41,675 nucleotides of DNA from Vibrio tasmaniensis 1F-187 (GTDB lineage Bacteria; Pseudomonadota; Gammaproteobacteria; Enterobacterales; Vibrionaceae): NCBI RefSeq assembly GCF_000272405.2, contig NZ_AJZM02000085.1:1-41675 (forward strand). The letters run 5' to 3'. Shown here in pieces: positions 34,237-41,675 of the stretch. The notes below the pieces were generated by a model. That model made no database searches. It saw nothing but the letters and a program-made list of their open reading frames with translations, and was not told the DNA's origin. The position numbers and the translations under genes are program-made. Numbering within the stretch: position 1 is the first letter of the stretch; the number at the start of each line of letters is the position of its first letter.

Positions 34237-34356
34237 CAAATAAGTCTAATTCGAGCATAGAAGCGACAGTGACAGCGAGCAAGTTTTACTTTTTTAACTT
34301 TTCTATAAAGAATCGTGATTCATTATAGAAAGTGGCTCACCGAGCACTTATGTGAG

Positions 34357-35142
34357 TTATTCGCTCATAGGACGAGCGGTATCGATCACTTCTAATGGTA
34401 TTGCGGAATCTTTAAGGATGTTGAGAATCTCTTCTGGTGGCTGCTTATTAGTAAACACCATGTGGGCTTGAGAGATATTACCGAGCTTAACCATCGCGTT
34501 ACGACCAAACTTTGTGTGGTCGACGGCTAAGAAGATACTGCGGCTGTTTTCGATGATGGCTTGTTTCACACGAACTTCGTGGTAGTCAAAATCGAGCAGT
34601 GAGCCATCAAAGTCGATGCCACTGATGCCCAAGATTCCGAAATCAAGGCGGAACTGCTTCACGAAATCGAGTGTCGCTTCACCCACTATGCCGCCGTCGC
34701 GGTTTCTTACTTCACCGCCCGCCAAGATAACCTTGATCTCAGGGTTCGGCAGAAGGATGCTCGCAACGTTAATGTTGTTGGTCACAACTCGTAGCTGCTT
34801 ATGATTCTTGTTGAGTGCGCGAGCAACCGATTCAGGTGTGGTTCCGATATCAACGAACAAGGTTGCGCCATCTGGGATATGTTTAACCAGCTCGTCGGCG
34901 ATCACGTCTTTTTCGTTGAAGTTAAGCGCTTTACGCGTGTTATAAGAGGTGTTTTCCGAGCTTAAAGGAATGGTTGCACCACCGTGATAGCGACGGATTT
35001 TGTTGCTATCGGCCAGTTCATTGAGGTCTCGTCTGATGGTTTGTGGGCTGACATCGAACTTTTCAACGAGCTCTTCGGTACTCACATATCCTTGTGTTTT
35101 TACCAGGTCTACAATCTGCTGGTGTCTTGGTATCTGCTTCAC
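34357..35142 (-). CDS. glpR: Glycerol-3-phosphate regulon repressor (DeoR family)
   Basis: A 261-residue DeoR-type repressor that releases DNA when glycerol 3-phosphate binds. The start 'MKQIPRHQQIVDLVKTQGYVS' and the helix-turn-helix 'TEELVEKFDVSPQTIRRDLNEL' closely follow E. coli GlpR; the sugar-phosphate domain shows 'DGATLFVDIGTTPESVARAL' and 'GGEVRNRDGGIVG'. The start is GTG 35142, supported by alignment to the family N-terminus. A terminator upstream (35311-35338) and one downstream show that glpR is its own unit. TGCTCGAATTGAT at 35213-35225 in its promoter also occurs before glpF, so it is probably autoregulated. Confidence 0.95.
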   Translation of the reverse strand: MKQIPRHQQIVDLVKTQGYVSTEELVEKFDVSPQTIRRDLNELADSNKIRRYHGGATIPLSSENTSYNTRKALNFNEKDVIADELVKHIPDGATLFVDIGTTPESVARALNKNHKQLRVVTNNINVASILLPNPEIKVILAGGEVRNRDGGIVGEATLDFVKQFRLDFGILGISGIDFDGSLLDFDYHEVRVKQAIIENSRSIFLAVDHTKFGRNAMVKLGNISQAHMVFTNKQPPEEILNILKDSAIPLEVIDTARPMSE

Positions 35143-35212
35143 TTAACTTACCACTCCCTGCGCGCAAAGGGCTCTAGCGCGTCAAAATCGAAAATATAAA
35201 CTCACGCTATTG

Positions 35213-35225
35213 TGCTCGAATTGAT
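35213..35225. promoter_or_regulatory. Candidate GlpR site upstream of glpR
   Basis: The 13-mer TGCTCGAATTGAT is found exactly once more in the window, at 38044-38056 upstream of glpF. Its presence before both genes supports a shared regulator. Confidence 0.55.
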
Positions 35226-35307
35226 GAAAAGAGAGAAGTAATGATGGTAAGGAATCATGTCTAAACCGCAAAAACGCTGCTCAAAACATGGAATTTGAGC
35301 CCGAAAC

Positions 35308-35338
35308 GCAAAAAAGAGCACAAAATAGTGCTCTTTTT
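35308..35338 (-). terminator. Intrinsic terminator of glpFK
   Basis: AAAAAGAGCAC (35311-35321) pairs with GTGCTCTTTTT (35328-35338) around AAAATA, with a T run leftward, about 100 bp after the glpK stop. Confidence 0.92.
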
Positions 35339-35434
35339 AGTTTCGTTTGCTGAGGTTCGAACAATCTAGTCGATTAGATTACTCGAGTTCCTAGGTCAGC
35401 GGCTAATGATTAACGATTAGCTGAATAATCAGTA

Positions 35435-36955
35435 TTACTCTTCGTCGTCATCGTGCAGTTCAGACCAAACCTGTGCACACTTGATAGCACGCTTCCAACC
35501 TTTGTAACGGCGGTTACGCTTCTCTTCGTCGTGGTGTGGCATGAAGGTGCGGTTAAGAACGGCTTTGTCTTGAAGCTCGTCAATGCTGTCCCAGAAACCA
35601 ACCGCTAGGCCAGCAAGGTAAGCGGCACCAAGAGCCGTTACTTCTGTTACTTCCGGGCGGTGAACTTCAGTATCCAGCACGTCTGATTGGAATTGCATTA
35701 GGAAGTTGTTCGCTACTGCGCCGCCATCAACACGTAGTTTCGCTAGCTTGATGCCTGAGTCAGCTTGCATCGCGTCTAGTACGTCACGCGTTTGGTAAGC
35801 AATGCCTTCCAGCGTTGCACGGATGATGTGGTTAGAGTTAACACCACGAGTTAGGCCGACAATCGTACCGCGAGCATAAGCATCCCAGTATGGCGCGCCT
35901 AGGCCAGTAAATGCAGGAACCACGTAAACGCCGTTTGAAGAGTCTACTTTGGTTGCGAAGTACTCAGAGTCTTCAGCACCAGCCAGTAGCTTCATTTCAT
36001 CACGTAGCCATTGGATAGATGCGCCACCCATGAATACCGCACCTTCAAGCGCGTATGCAGGCTCGCCTTTAGGGCCACATGCTAGCGTTGTGAGTAGACC
36101 ATTTTTCGATGTTACTTTCTCTTGGCCTGTGTTCATTAGAAGGAAACAACCCGTGCCGTAAGTGTTCTTAGCCTGGCCTGCTTCTACACACATTTGACCG
36201 TAAAGTGCAGCTTGTTGGTCACCCGCAATACCCGCGATTGGGATACGAGTACCGCCTTTACCACCAAGGTTCGTTTGACCGTAAACCTCAGAAGAGCGCT
36301 TCACTTCAGGCATCATGATTGCTGGAATGCCCATTTCATCAAGTAGCTTCTGATCCCAGCATAGGTCGTTGATGTTGAACAACATAGTACGTGACGCGTT
36401 GGTGTAATCCGTAACGTGTACACGTCCTTGAGTCATTTTCCAAACTAACCAAGTATCAACCGTACCGAACAATAGTTTGCCAGCTTCAGCGTCTTCACGA
36501 GCGCCTTCAACGTTGTCTAGAATCCATTTTACTTTGGTACCTGAGAAATACGGGTCAAGGACTAAACCTGTATTGTCACGTACGTAGTCTTCTAGGCCAC
36601 GCGCTTTAAGGTCTTCACAGATATCTGCTGTACGGCGACACTGCCATACGATTGCGTTATAAACAGGCTTGCCGGTCTCTTTGTTCCAAACAATGGTGGT
36701 TTCACGTTGGTTCGTGATACCAATGCCCGCTAGCTCATCGCTGCGGATGCCTGCTTTAGCAAGAGCTTCAACCAATGTAGAGCTTTGAGTCGCCCAGATT
36801 TCCATTGGATCATGCTCAACCCAACCCGCTTTCGGGTAAATCTGAGTGAATTCTCGTTGAGAAGAACTAACGATGTTTGCATCGTGATCGAGGATTACAG
36901 CGCGAGAACTTGTGGTGCCTTGGTCTAGGGCAACAATGTATTTTTGCTCGGTCAT
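35435..36955 (-). CDS. glpK: Glycerol kinase
   Basis: A 506-residue cytoplasmic kinase that phosphorylates glycerol with ATP to glycerol 3-phosphate. The FGGY-family start is '[20 protein letters not shown]'; '[12 protein letters not shown]', '[14 protein letters not shown]' and '[17 protein letters not shown]' are conserved kinase segments, and '[15 protein letters not shown]' binds nucleotide. Length equals E. coli GlpK. AAGGA precedes the ATG. It follows glpF by about 60 bp without a terminator, forming the uptake-and-trapping operon. Confidence 0.97.
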   Translation of the reverse strand: MTEQKYIVALDQGTTSSRAVILDHDANIVSSSQREFTQIYPKAGWVEHDPMEIWATQSSTLVEALAKAGIRSDELAGIGITNQRETTIVWNKETGKPVYNAIVWQCRRTADICEDLKARGLEDYVRDNTGLVLDPYFSGTKVKWILDNVEGAREDAEAGKLLFGTVDTWLVWKMTQGRVHVTDYTNASRTMLFNINDLCWDQKLLDEMGIPAIMMPEVKRSSEVYGQTNLGGKGGTRIPIAGIAGDQQAALYGQMCVEAGQAKNTYGTGCFLLMNTGQEKVTSKNGLLTTLACGPKGEPAYALEGAVFMGGASIQWLRDEMKLLAGAEDSEYFATKVDSSNGVYVVPAFTGLGAPYWDAYARGTIVGLTRGVNSNHIIRATLEGIAYQTRDVLDAMQADSGIKLAKLRVDGGAVANNFLMQFQSDVLDTEVHRPEVTEVTALGAAYLAGLAVGFWDSIDELQDKAVLNRTFMPHHDEEKRNRRYKGWKRAIKCAQVWSELHDDDEE

Positions 36956-37014
36956 GGTAAGAATCCTTTTTCTTTCGTTATTTATATTTTAGTAAATGTA
37001 AGGTCGCTTAGGGA

Positions 37015-37869
37015 TTAAGCTTGAGCTTGTTCAGCTTCTTCTTCTGCTTCACATTGGTTTGGAATTGTGCAGCCTTGGCCTTCTACTGGTAGGTAAGCAC
37101 CGATAACACGTGGGTACAACCAACCACCAAAACACGCACCAGCAATTGGAGCAAGAATTGGAACGATGAAGTAAGGAATATCACGAGCACCGCTTAGTGC
37201 GAAATCCCAACCTGCAAAGTAAGCGAACAGTTTTGGTCCGAAGTCACGAGCAGGGTTCATTGCAAAACCCGTCAGTGGACCTAAAGAACCACCGATAACC
37301 GCGATAAGAATACCGATCAGTAGAGGGTTCATTGCACCGCGAGATGCGCCGTTGTTCTCATCACCTAACGCTAAAATGGCAAACATCAACACTGCAGTAA
37401 TCACGAATTCCACAGCAAAAGCGCCGAAGAAAGAAAGTGAAGCATGTGGGTAAGTCGAGAAGATACCAGCAGTTGATAGTGCGTCTTGGCTGCTACGAAC
37501 GAAGTTATGTGCGATCTCGTAGTCAGTAAATAGGTTGCTGTACAGGCTGTAAACCAATGCTGCAGAGCAGAAAGCGCCAAGCAGTTGCGAAATGATGTAA
37601 GGCACCACTTTCGCTTTATCAAAGCCATGGAACATGGCCAGTGCAATCGTTACGGCTGGGTTGATGTGTGCGCCTGAAACGCCGGCAGTACAGTAAATTG
37701 CAATCGCAACACCGAAGCCCCAGATGATGCTGATTTCCCATTGTCCGAATGTCGCACCAGTTAATACCAGAGCGGCCACACAGCCAACGCCAAAGAATAT
37801 GAGTAATCCTGTACCGATAAATTCAGCCAAGCATTGCCCAAATAAAGAAGGGTGTTTGTTTGTTGTCAT
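37015..37869 (-). CDS. glpF: Glycerol facilitator (aquaglyceroporin)
   Basis: A 284-residue inner-membrane channel of the MIP family that lets glycerol diffuse in. Six membrane helices and the two pore motifs are present: Asn70-Pro-Ala and Asn205-Pro-Ala followed by Arg208-Asp209, the Asp marking a glycerol-conducting member. The C-terminus has a Cys-containing tail that ends in an acidic run. AAGGA precedes the ATG. It is the first gene of the glpFK operon; a 448-bp gap upstream carries repeated TGCTCG words for GlpR. Confidence 0.96.
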   Translation of the reverse strand: MTTNKHPSLFGQCLAEFIGTGLLIFFGVGCVAALVLTGATFGQWEISIIWGFGVAIAIYCTAGVSGAHINPAVTIALAMFHGFDKAKVVPYIISQLLGAFCSAALVYSLYSNLFTDYEIAHNFVRSSQDALSTAGIFSTYPHASLSFFGAFAVEFVITAVLMFAILALGDENNGASRGAMNPLLIGILIAVIGGSLGPLTGFAMNPARDFGPKLFAYFAGWDFALSGARDIPYFIVPILAPIAGACFGGWLYPRVIGAYLPVEGQGCTIPNQCEAEEEAEQAQA

Positions 37870-38317
37870 GTTCGAGTCCTTTTTAGTTTTGCTTATCTAG
37901 CACGCGTATTGTGCATAAATTTGCGAACCCGAAAATAAACGAACATCAAAAGTGAGCGTTTGAGCATGAAATTGTTAATTAAAGTCACTTGAAATGTTAA
38001 TCCGAACACTTTTGCTCGAAAAAGATGCTCGCATGAACGTCATTGCTCGAATTGATAGGTTGCGAAGTCGCTCAAACTACCTATATGTAAATGAATGCGC
38101 AACTGGTACGAGGAGTTTGTGCTCGGATTTGTGATGCCACTTCGTGAGTGGTGGATTATTAGACTTAATTAGGGAGGGCTGTGTGATGTTTTTGCTATGT
38201 AACAAGGGCGTTAACCAATGAGCTTATATGCATAAATGAATAAACTGCCAACTAAGTTGTAGTTTGGCAGTTTCAATTTGGATGTTTGTTCTTATTATAA
38301 GTTAAGAACTTACAGCT
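37870..38317. other. Gene-free stretch: glpF promoter region and hairpins
   Basis: No gene is visible in these 448 bases. The left part should hold the glpF promoter. It contains GCTCG three times in one direction (near 38014, 38028 and 38045), the 13-mer shared with the glpR promoter at 38044-38056, and CGAACA words. The right part has a hairpin with one bulge at 38242-38274 (AAACTGCCAACTA / TAGTTTGGCAGTTT) and a seven-bp hairpin at 38313-38331 that overlaps the PACE stop codon. The first of these probably ends the PACE transcript. Confidence 0.6.
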
Positions 38318-38749
38318 CTAAACCAGAGCTGCAACTTTTCCTCTCGCAACCAACTGAGCTCGGATTGAGTCATACACCCAGTTGAACGTAATCGCGTACA
38401 GCACGAAGAAGATAACAATTCCGATATCCATTACTAGTACTGTCCAGAAATCGAGTTGAAGTACCCACATCAGTAGCGGGAACGTCACCAGCATCAAACC
38501 CAGTTCGAAACCTAAGCCGTGCAGAATACGTGTTTTCTTGGTTCGTTGGCTGCGGTCAGCGCCGTAAATCTTGTCGTAACCGTAGTTGTAGACGTAGTTC
38601 CACGTCATCGCTATCAGTGACAAAGACAGTGCCAAGCCTGCCATTTTTACTGCTCCGCCCCCAACAATGTAAGTTGCCGCCACGGCCATCAAAATCAAAG
38701 CTGCTAATTCAAATAGCACCATGTGTAACATGCGTTCTTTATGTGACAT
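38318..38749 (-). CDS. PACE-family multidrug/biocide efflux transporter
   Basis: A 143-residue inner-membrane exporter of the proteobacterial antimicrobial compound efflux family (AceI type), expelling chlorhexidine, acriflavine or natural amines by proton exchange. Four helices are arranged as two tandem 'bacterial transmembrane pair' units: 'RMLHMVLFELAALILM' with Glu14 (counterpart of the key Glu15 of AceI) and 'WNYVYNYGYDKIYG', then 'RILHGLGFELGLMLV' and 'FNWVYDSIRAQL'. Length is typical. A LysR gene diverges from it, as is usual for this family, with a short dyad in between. Confidence 0.93.
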   Translation of the reverse strand: MSHKERMLHMVLFELAALILMAVAATYIVGGGAVKMAGLALSLSLIAMTWNYVYNYGYDKIYGADRSQRTKKTRILHGLGFELGLMLVTFPLLMWVLQLDFWTVLVMDIGIVIFFVLYAITFNWVYDSIRAQLVARGKVAALV

Positions 38750-38839
38750 CTTTTTACTCTCTTTATGTTTTCTAGCCTCTATGGGCCAATGACTTGCCTA
38801 GATAATATCTATTTAAGTGATAATATAAAGATAGTTAGC

Positions 38840-38854
38840 ATCACATATGGTGAT
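38840..38854. promoter_or_regulatory. Candidate LysR dyad ATCAC-N5-GTGAT
   Basis: A perfect dyad with T-N11-A spacing, between the divergent PACE and LysR genes and close to the LysR start, suiting autorepression and control of the pump. Confidence 0.5.
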
Positions 38855-38876
38855 AGTAAGTGTTAGGAGATACCGA

Positions 38877-39767
38877 ATGTACAACATAGAACAGCTGAAG
38901 ATGTTTGTGTATGCCGTTGAATTAGGGTCATTTTCTGCCAGTGCTCGTGAGTTGGGCAAGGTCCAGTCGGCGGTAAGCCAAGGTATCAGTAATCTTGAAA
39001 TAGATTTTAATGTTGAGCTTTTTGATCGTTCGACTCGAAAGCCTTCACTAACCAAAGCGGGCGAGCAGTTATTTAAACAGGTGAAAGCAATCGTGCTTCA
39101 GGTTGAAGATCTGAATGTGACGGTTAGTGCGATGGGTAGCGGTGAAGAGGGGCTCATCAAAATTGCATTAGATGATTCATTACTGGTTCCGAATTTATCT
39201 AAGATCCTTAGTCAGTTCAGTCAACAATTCCCTGCTACTGAAGTTGAACTGGTTGCGTGTACCACAACAGAGGTTAATCCGTTAATTATCGAAGAGAGAG
39301 CCGACATTGGACTGATGTTTACCAATTTGGCTTTTGATGTAGGCTCTGAGCCTTGCTTTATCGGTCACTTACCGTTTATTGCTGTGTGTCATCCAAGTCA
39401 TTCGCTCGCAAAAACAGGTGTGGCGAAACTCTCTGATTTACTCCCGCATCGTCAGTTAATGTTGAGGGGAGACAAAGGCAAGGTGATGGACCAGTTTCCG
39501 CTGATTGCCGGAAAGGTATGGTGGTCGAACAGCTTTATTGTGATCAAAGAGATGGTACTTGGCAGCGATATTGGCTGGGCATACTTACCCAAGCACCTTG
39601 TCGAAGAGGAGCTGAATAAGCAGCGTTTAGTGGAGATTAATGTCTCATTCGATCACAAAACGTGGTCGCCGCCCGTTGATCTTGTTCTGTCTAAAACACG
39701 CTCTAAAGGTCCTGCATTACTTTGGCTTGAACAAGCATTGAAAGGCTTATTAGACGAAACTGAATAA
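38877..39767 (+). CDS. LysR-family regulator, probable regulator of the PACE pump
   Basis: A 296-residue LysR-type factor. The DNA-binding domain reads 'MYNIEQLKMFVYAVELGSFS', 'SAVSQGISNLEIDF' and 'DRSTRKPSLTKAGEQLF'; the effector domain includes 'ADIGLMFTNLAFDVGSEP' and 'SDIGWAYLPKHLVEEEL'. The ATG at 38877 with TTAGGAGA at 38863-38870 is the clear start; an extension to 38847 is not supported. It resembles AceR-type regulators in being divergent from a PACE gene; in that case it would activate the pump in response to a biocide (inference from arrangement). Confidence 0.9.
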   Translation: MYNIEQLKMFVYAVELGSFSASARELGKVQSAVSQGISNLEIDFNVELFDRSTRKPSLTKAGEQLFKQVKAIVLQVEDLNVTVSAMGSGEEGLIKIALDDSLLVPNLSKILSQFSQQFPATEVELVACTTTEVNPLIIEERADIGLMFTNLAFDVGSEPCFIGHLPFIAVCHPSHSLAKTGVAKLSDLLPHRQLMLRGDKGKVMDQFPLIAGKVWWSNSFIVIKEMVLGSDIGWAYLPKHLVEEELNKQRLVEINVSFDHKTWSPPVDLVLSKTRSKGPALLWLEQALKGLLDETE

Positions 39768-39769
39768 AG

Positions 39770-39800
39770 AAAAGGCTCACCGCTTAGCGTGTGAGCCTTT
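39770..39800. terminator. Bidirectional terminator between LysR and acr3 genes
   Basis: AAAGGCTCAC and GTGAGCCTTT form a ten-bp stem (39771-39780 with 39791-39800), extended by an inner CGC/GCG with one bulge. A and T runs flank it. It lies directly beside the repeat at 39817-39857. Confidence 0.88.
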
Positions 39801-39816
39801 CTGTTTAAAGTGATAC

Positions 39817-39857
39817 TGCTTGCTTGCTTGCTAGATGTAGATGTAGACGCTAGACGC
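39817..39857. repeat. Compound short tandem repeats overlapping the acr3 stop codon
   Basis: TGCT occurs four times (39817-39832), TAGATG twice (39832-39843) and TAGACGC twice (39844-39857). On the minus strand the last is a GCGTCTA/AGCGTCT heptamer, nearly identical to the AGCATCT heptamer at the end of the MFS gene. The acr3 stop (39850-39852) lies within it. Confidence 0.88.
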
Positions 39858-40905
39858 TAGGTTTAACCGTCTGACCGTTGTAGTACTTGTCTTTCATCTT
39901 AAGCGCCACGTTCACTAGGTAAATCAACACAGGTACTTCAATCAGTGGACCGATAACACCGGCAAACGCTTGGTCTGAGTTGATACCGAATACTGAGATA
40001 GCAACGGCAATCGCTAGCTCGAAGTTGTTACCTGTCGCTGTGAATGCAATTGAAGCGTTCTTGTCGTATTCAATACCCATCTTCTTACCAATGAAGAAGC
40101 TGATGAAGAACATCGCTGTGAAGTAGATAGTCAGTGGAACCGCAATCAACAATACGTCCATTGGCAGCTCTACAATCATCTCGCCTTTTAGGCTGAACAT
40201 CAGAACGATAGTCGCCAATAGCGCAATCAGTGTGATTGGCGAGATGCGTGGAATGAACACATCGTTGTACCACTGCTCGCCTTTCATCGACACCAGGATC
40301 TTACGGCTTAGGAAGCCCGCTAGGAATGGGATTCCTAGGTAGATAAGAACACTGTGTGCAATATCGATCATCGAGATATCAACCATCATGCCTTCGTAAC
40401 CAAATACTGGTGGAAGAACGCTGATGAATAGCCACGCCATAAAGCTGTAGCTCACCACTTGGAATGTACTGTTTAGAGCAACCAATGCCGCGCCATACTC
40501 TTTGTTACCGCCGCCGATGTCGTTCCAAACCAGAACCATCGCCACACAACGAGCAAGACCAATCAGAATCACGCCGACCATGTAACCTGGGTGGTCACCC
40601 AAGAAAGTCAGTGCCAACACAAACATCAGAATTGGGCCAACAAGCCAGTTCATGATCAAAGATAGTTTGATGGCTTTCTTATCTTTGACCACAGTGCCTA
40701 ATAGGTTGTAGTTAACCTTAGCCAGAGGCGGGTACATCATTAAGATAAGGCCAATCGCAAGTGGAATGTTGGTGGTACCAACCGACATAGATTCGTTCCA
40801 CTGCTCGATCTGTGGGAATAGGATGCCAAGCAGTACACCAAGACCCATGGCAATAAAGATCCACAGCGTTAAGTAGCGATCTAGAAAACCTAATTTTGGC
40901 TTCAT
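39850..40905 (-). CDS. acr3: ACR3-family arsenite efflux transporter
   Basis: A 351-residue inner-membrane carrier of the bile/arsenite/riboflavin superfamily that exports As(III). Ten membrane helices are predicted. The two family landmarks are present: Cys120 in '[18 protein letters not shown]' and Glu296 in '[16 protein letters not shown]'. Length is at the short end of the bacterial Acr3 range. It follows arsR on the same strand by 105 bp, giving an arsR-acr3 operon. No arsC arsenate reductase is adjacent, so arsenate reduction must be done elsewhere or only arsenite is handled. The C-terminal Pro-Ser-Val and stop are encoded by repeat DNA. Confidence 0.95.
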   Translation of the reverse strand: MKPKLGFLDRYLTLWIFIAMGLGVLLGILFPQIEQWNESMSVGTTNIPLAIGLILMMYPPLAKVNYNLLGTVVKDKKAIKLSLIMNWLVGPILMFVLALTFLGDHPGYMVGVILIGLARCVAMVLVWNDIGGGNKEYGAALVALNSTFQVVSYSFMAWLFISVLPPVFGYEGMMVDISMIDIAHSVLIYLGIPFLAGFLSRKILVSMKGEQWYNDVFIPRISPITLIALLATIVLMFSLKGEMIVELPMDVLLIAVPLTIYFTAMFFISFFIGKKMGIEYDKNASIAFTATGNNFELAIAVAISVFGINSDQAFAGVIGPLIEVPVLIYLVNVALKMKDKYYNGQTVKPSV

Positions 40906-40926
40906 GATATTTTCTCTTTGGTTGAT

Positions 40927-40950
40927 ATCGTTAATCGTCGAAAAGCGATA
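40927..40950. promoter_or_regulatory. Possible ArsR site upstream of acr3
   Basis: ATCGTTAA (40927-40934) is followed by TCGTCGAAAAGCGAT. The same 8-mer occurs upstream of arsR at 41374-41381. The sharing suggests an ArsR element, but this is weak evidence. Confidence 0.3.
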
Positions 40951-41010
40951 TTGGGAAGCAAAAAAATACGCTTAATTTATTCCGTATTCGACAAACTAAG
41001 CGCGATAAAT

Positions 41011-41352
41011 CTATTTCAAAATAGTGTCGATTAGCGTCTCAAATTGATGAATATTATCTCGATTAATGCGGTAGCACATCTTCGGTGGTATCGATTCAGC
41101 AGTGATGAAACCAGAGGTTTTCAAGATTCTTAGGTGCTCTGATACTGTCGATTGCGCCAAACCTAATTCACTAACCAAGTCACTGTTCAAACAGCCGCCC
41201 GATTTTTCTAGCGTTGAAAGGATACTCAATATACGAACTCTTGCCGGGTGAGCGAGCGCTTTGGCCAGAGCTGCCATTTGCGTTTCAGCTTCGGTATCAC
41301 CATGTCCGATTGGTAGAGCACAGCCACCAGTTGTAGGGCAAGTTTCGTTCAT
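41011..41352 (-). CDS. arsR: ArsR/SmtB-family metalloregulator
   Basis: A 113-residue winged-helix repressor, expected to dissociate from DNA when As(III) binds. The fold is clear: 'LAKALAHPARVRILSIL', 'SDLVSELGLAQSTVSEHLRIL' (recognition helix) and 'CYRINRDNIHQF'. The E. coli-type ELCVCDL metal site in the DNA-binding helix is absent. Cysteines are at 5, 11, 54 and 93; a site built from N-terminal Cys plus Cys54 would recall Corynebacterium ArsR (Cys15/16/55). Upstream lies AATCGT-N6-ACGATT (41373-41390), a plausible operator. It leads the arsR-acr3 unit. Confidence 0.92.
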   Translation of the reverse strand: MNETCPTTGGCALPIGHGDTEAETQMAALAKALAHPARVRILSILSTLEKSGGCLNSDLVSELGLAQSTVSEHLRILKTSGFITAESIPPKMCYRINRDNIHQFETLIDTILK

Positions 41353-41675
41353 ATTGATGTTTCGCTTTCCATAATCGTTAAAAGACGATTGATGGTAGGC
41401 CTATTTCTTTTATTGGTCAATGCGAAATTTATAAGTCGCCTTAAATTGGCATCTCAGAACAATGGTTTTAGTTAAGCTTGATATTCGATTTTTATCTGTT
41501 TTTGCCTTCTTATTGCGCATAAACAAGATCTTAGATTTAAACAGAGAAATCGACCGAAAAGCATTGCATTCACTGGCTACTCTAGCGATATAATTGAACG
41601 CAGAACCGTTACACAAGATAACGAAAAATCATAATTTGCTATTTAATTTTCATACCAATCACAGTAAGTAAATGA
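41353..41675. other. Gene-free right edge with arsR promoter region
   Basis: No convincing gene is seen in the last 323 bases. AATCGT-N6-ACGATT at 41373-41390 is a candidate ArsR operator. The rest is AT-rich and probably carries the promoters of arsR and of a gene starting beyond the window. Confidence 0.5.

Noticed and set aside
41410..41616. 68-codon minus-strand frame at the right edge
   Set aside because: AT-rich low-complexity composition, no ribosome site and no recognisable domain.

Overview
The window looks like a chromosomal segment from a marine gammaproteobacterium, most likely a Vibrio (Splendidus-clade-like, possibly the second chromosome). This is an inference from close matches to remembered enteric/Vibrio proteins (BglA, AscG-like LacI regulator, NfsA, GlpF/K/R/D, ClsC-like PLD), moderate GC and Vibrio-style gene order. 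No database search was run. There is no rRNA, tRNA, CRISPR array, insertion sequence or phage module. About 40 genes are present, with nine transcription factors, five of them LysR-type.

Layout: 153-1600, a Phd/ParE-type toxin-antitoxin pair, an intergenic hairpin and a lipoate-ligase-like gene. 1767-6033, an SDR oxidoreductase, a secreted SdsA/BDS1-type alkylsulfatase and its divergent LysR regulator. 6122-8184, an EamA transporter, a VOC protein and a lipoprotein. 8246-11659, a BglA 6-phospho-beta-glucosidase with two LacI-type operators, an AscG-like repressor and a maltose/galactoside acetyltransferase whose start region lies in a 4 x 19 bp tandem repeat. 11738-14088, an MFS exporter with a divergent LysR. 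14243-18585, an unknown protein, a RibD/DHFR-like reductase with divergent TetR, a ClsC-like phospholipase D lipoprotein and NfsA.

18774-31331 is the most distinctive region: a FadL-type outer-membrane transporter, three exported DUF1254/DUF1214 proteins, an anaerobic sulfatase-maturing enzyme, a Ser-type exported sulfatase, a small beta-barrel protein, an Old Yellow Enzyme and two LysR regulators. Two promoters in it share a TATTA-N7-TAATA dyad, suggesting one regulon. I read it as a candidate system for taking up and desulfating a hydrophobic or aromatic sulfate ester; the substrate is unknown.

31647-32271 holds a 39-residue lipoprotein behind an elaborate palindrome array, and a DUF465 protein. 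32530-37869 is the glycerol locus glpF-glpK / glpR / glpD, divided by intrinsic terminators into three units that share TGCTCG elements. 38318-41352 holds a PACE efflux pump with divergent LysR, and arsR-acr3.

Two unrelated leftward transporter genes (MFS and Acr3) end inside short tandem repeats of the same heptamer family (AGCRTCT), each beside a bidirectional terminator. A third convergent junction has a 16-bp tandem repeat.
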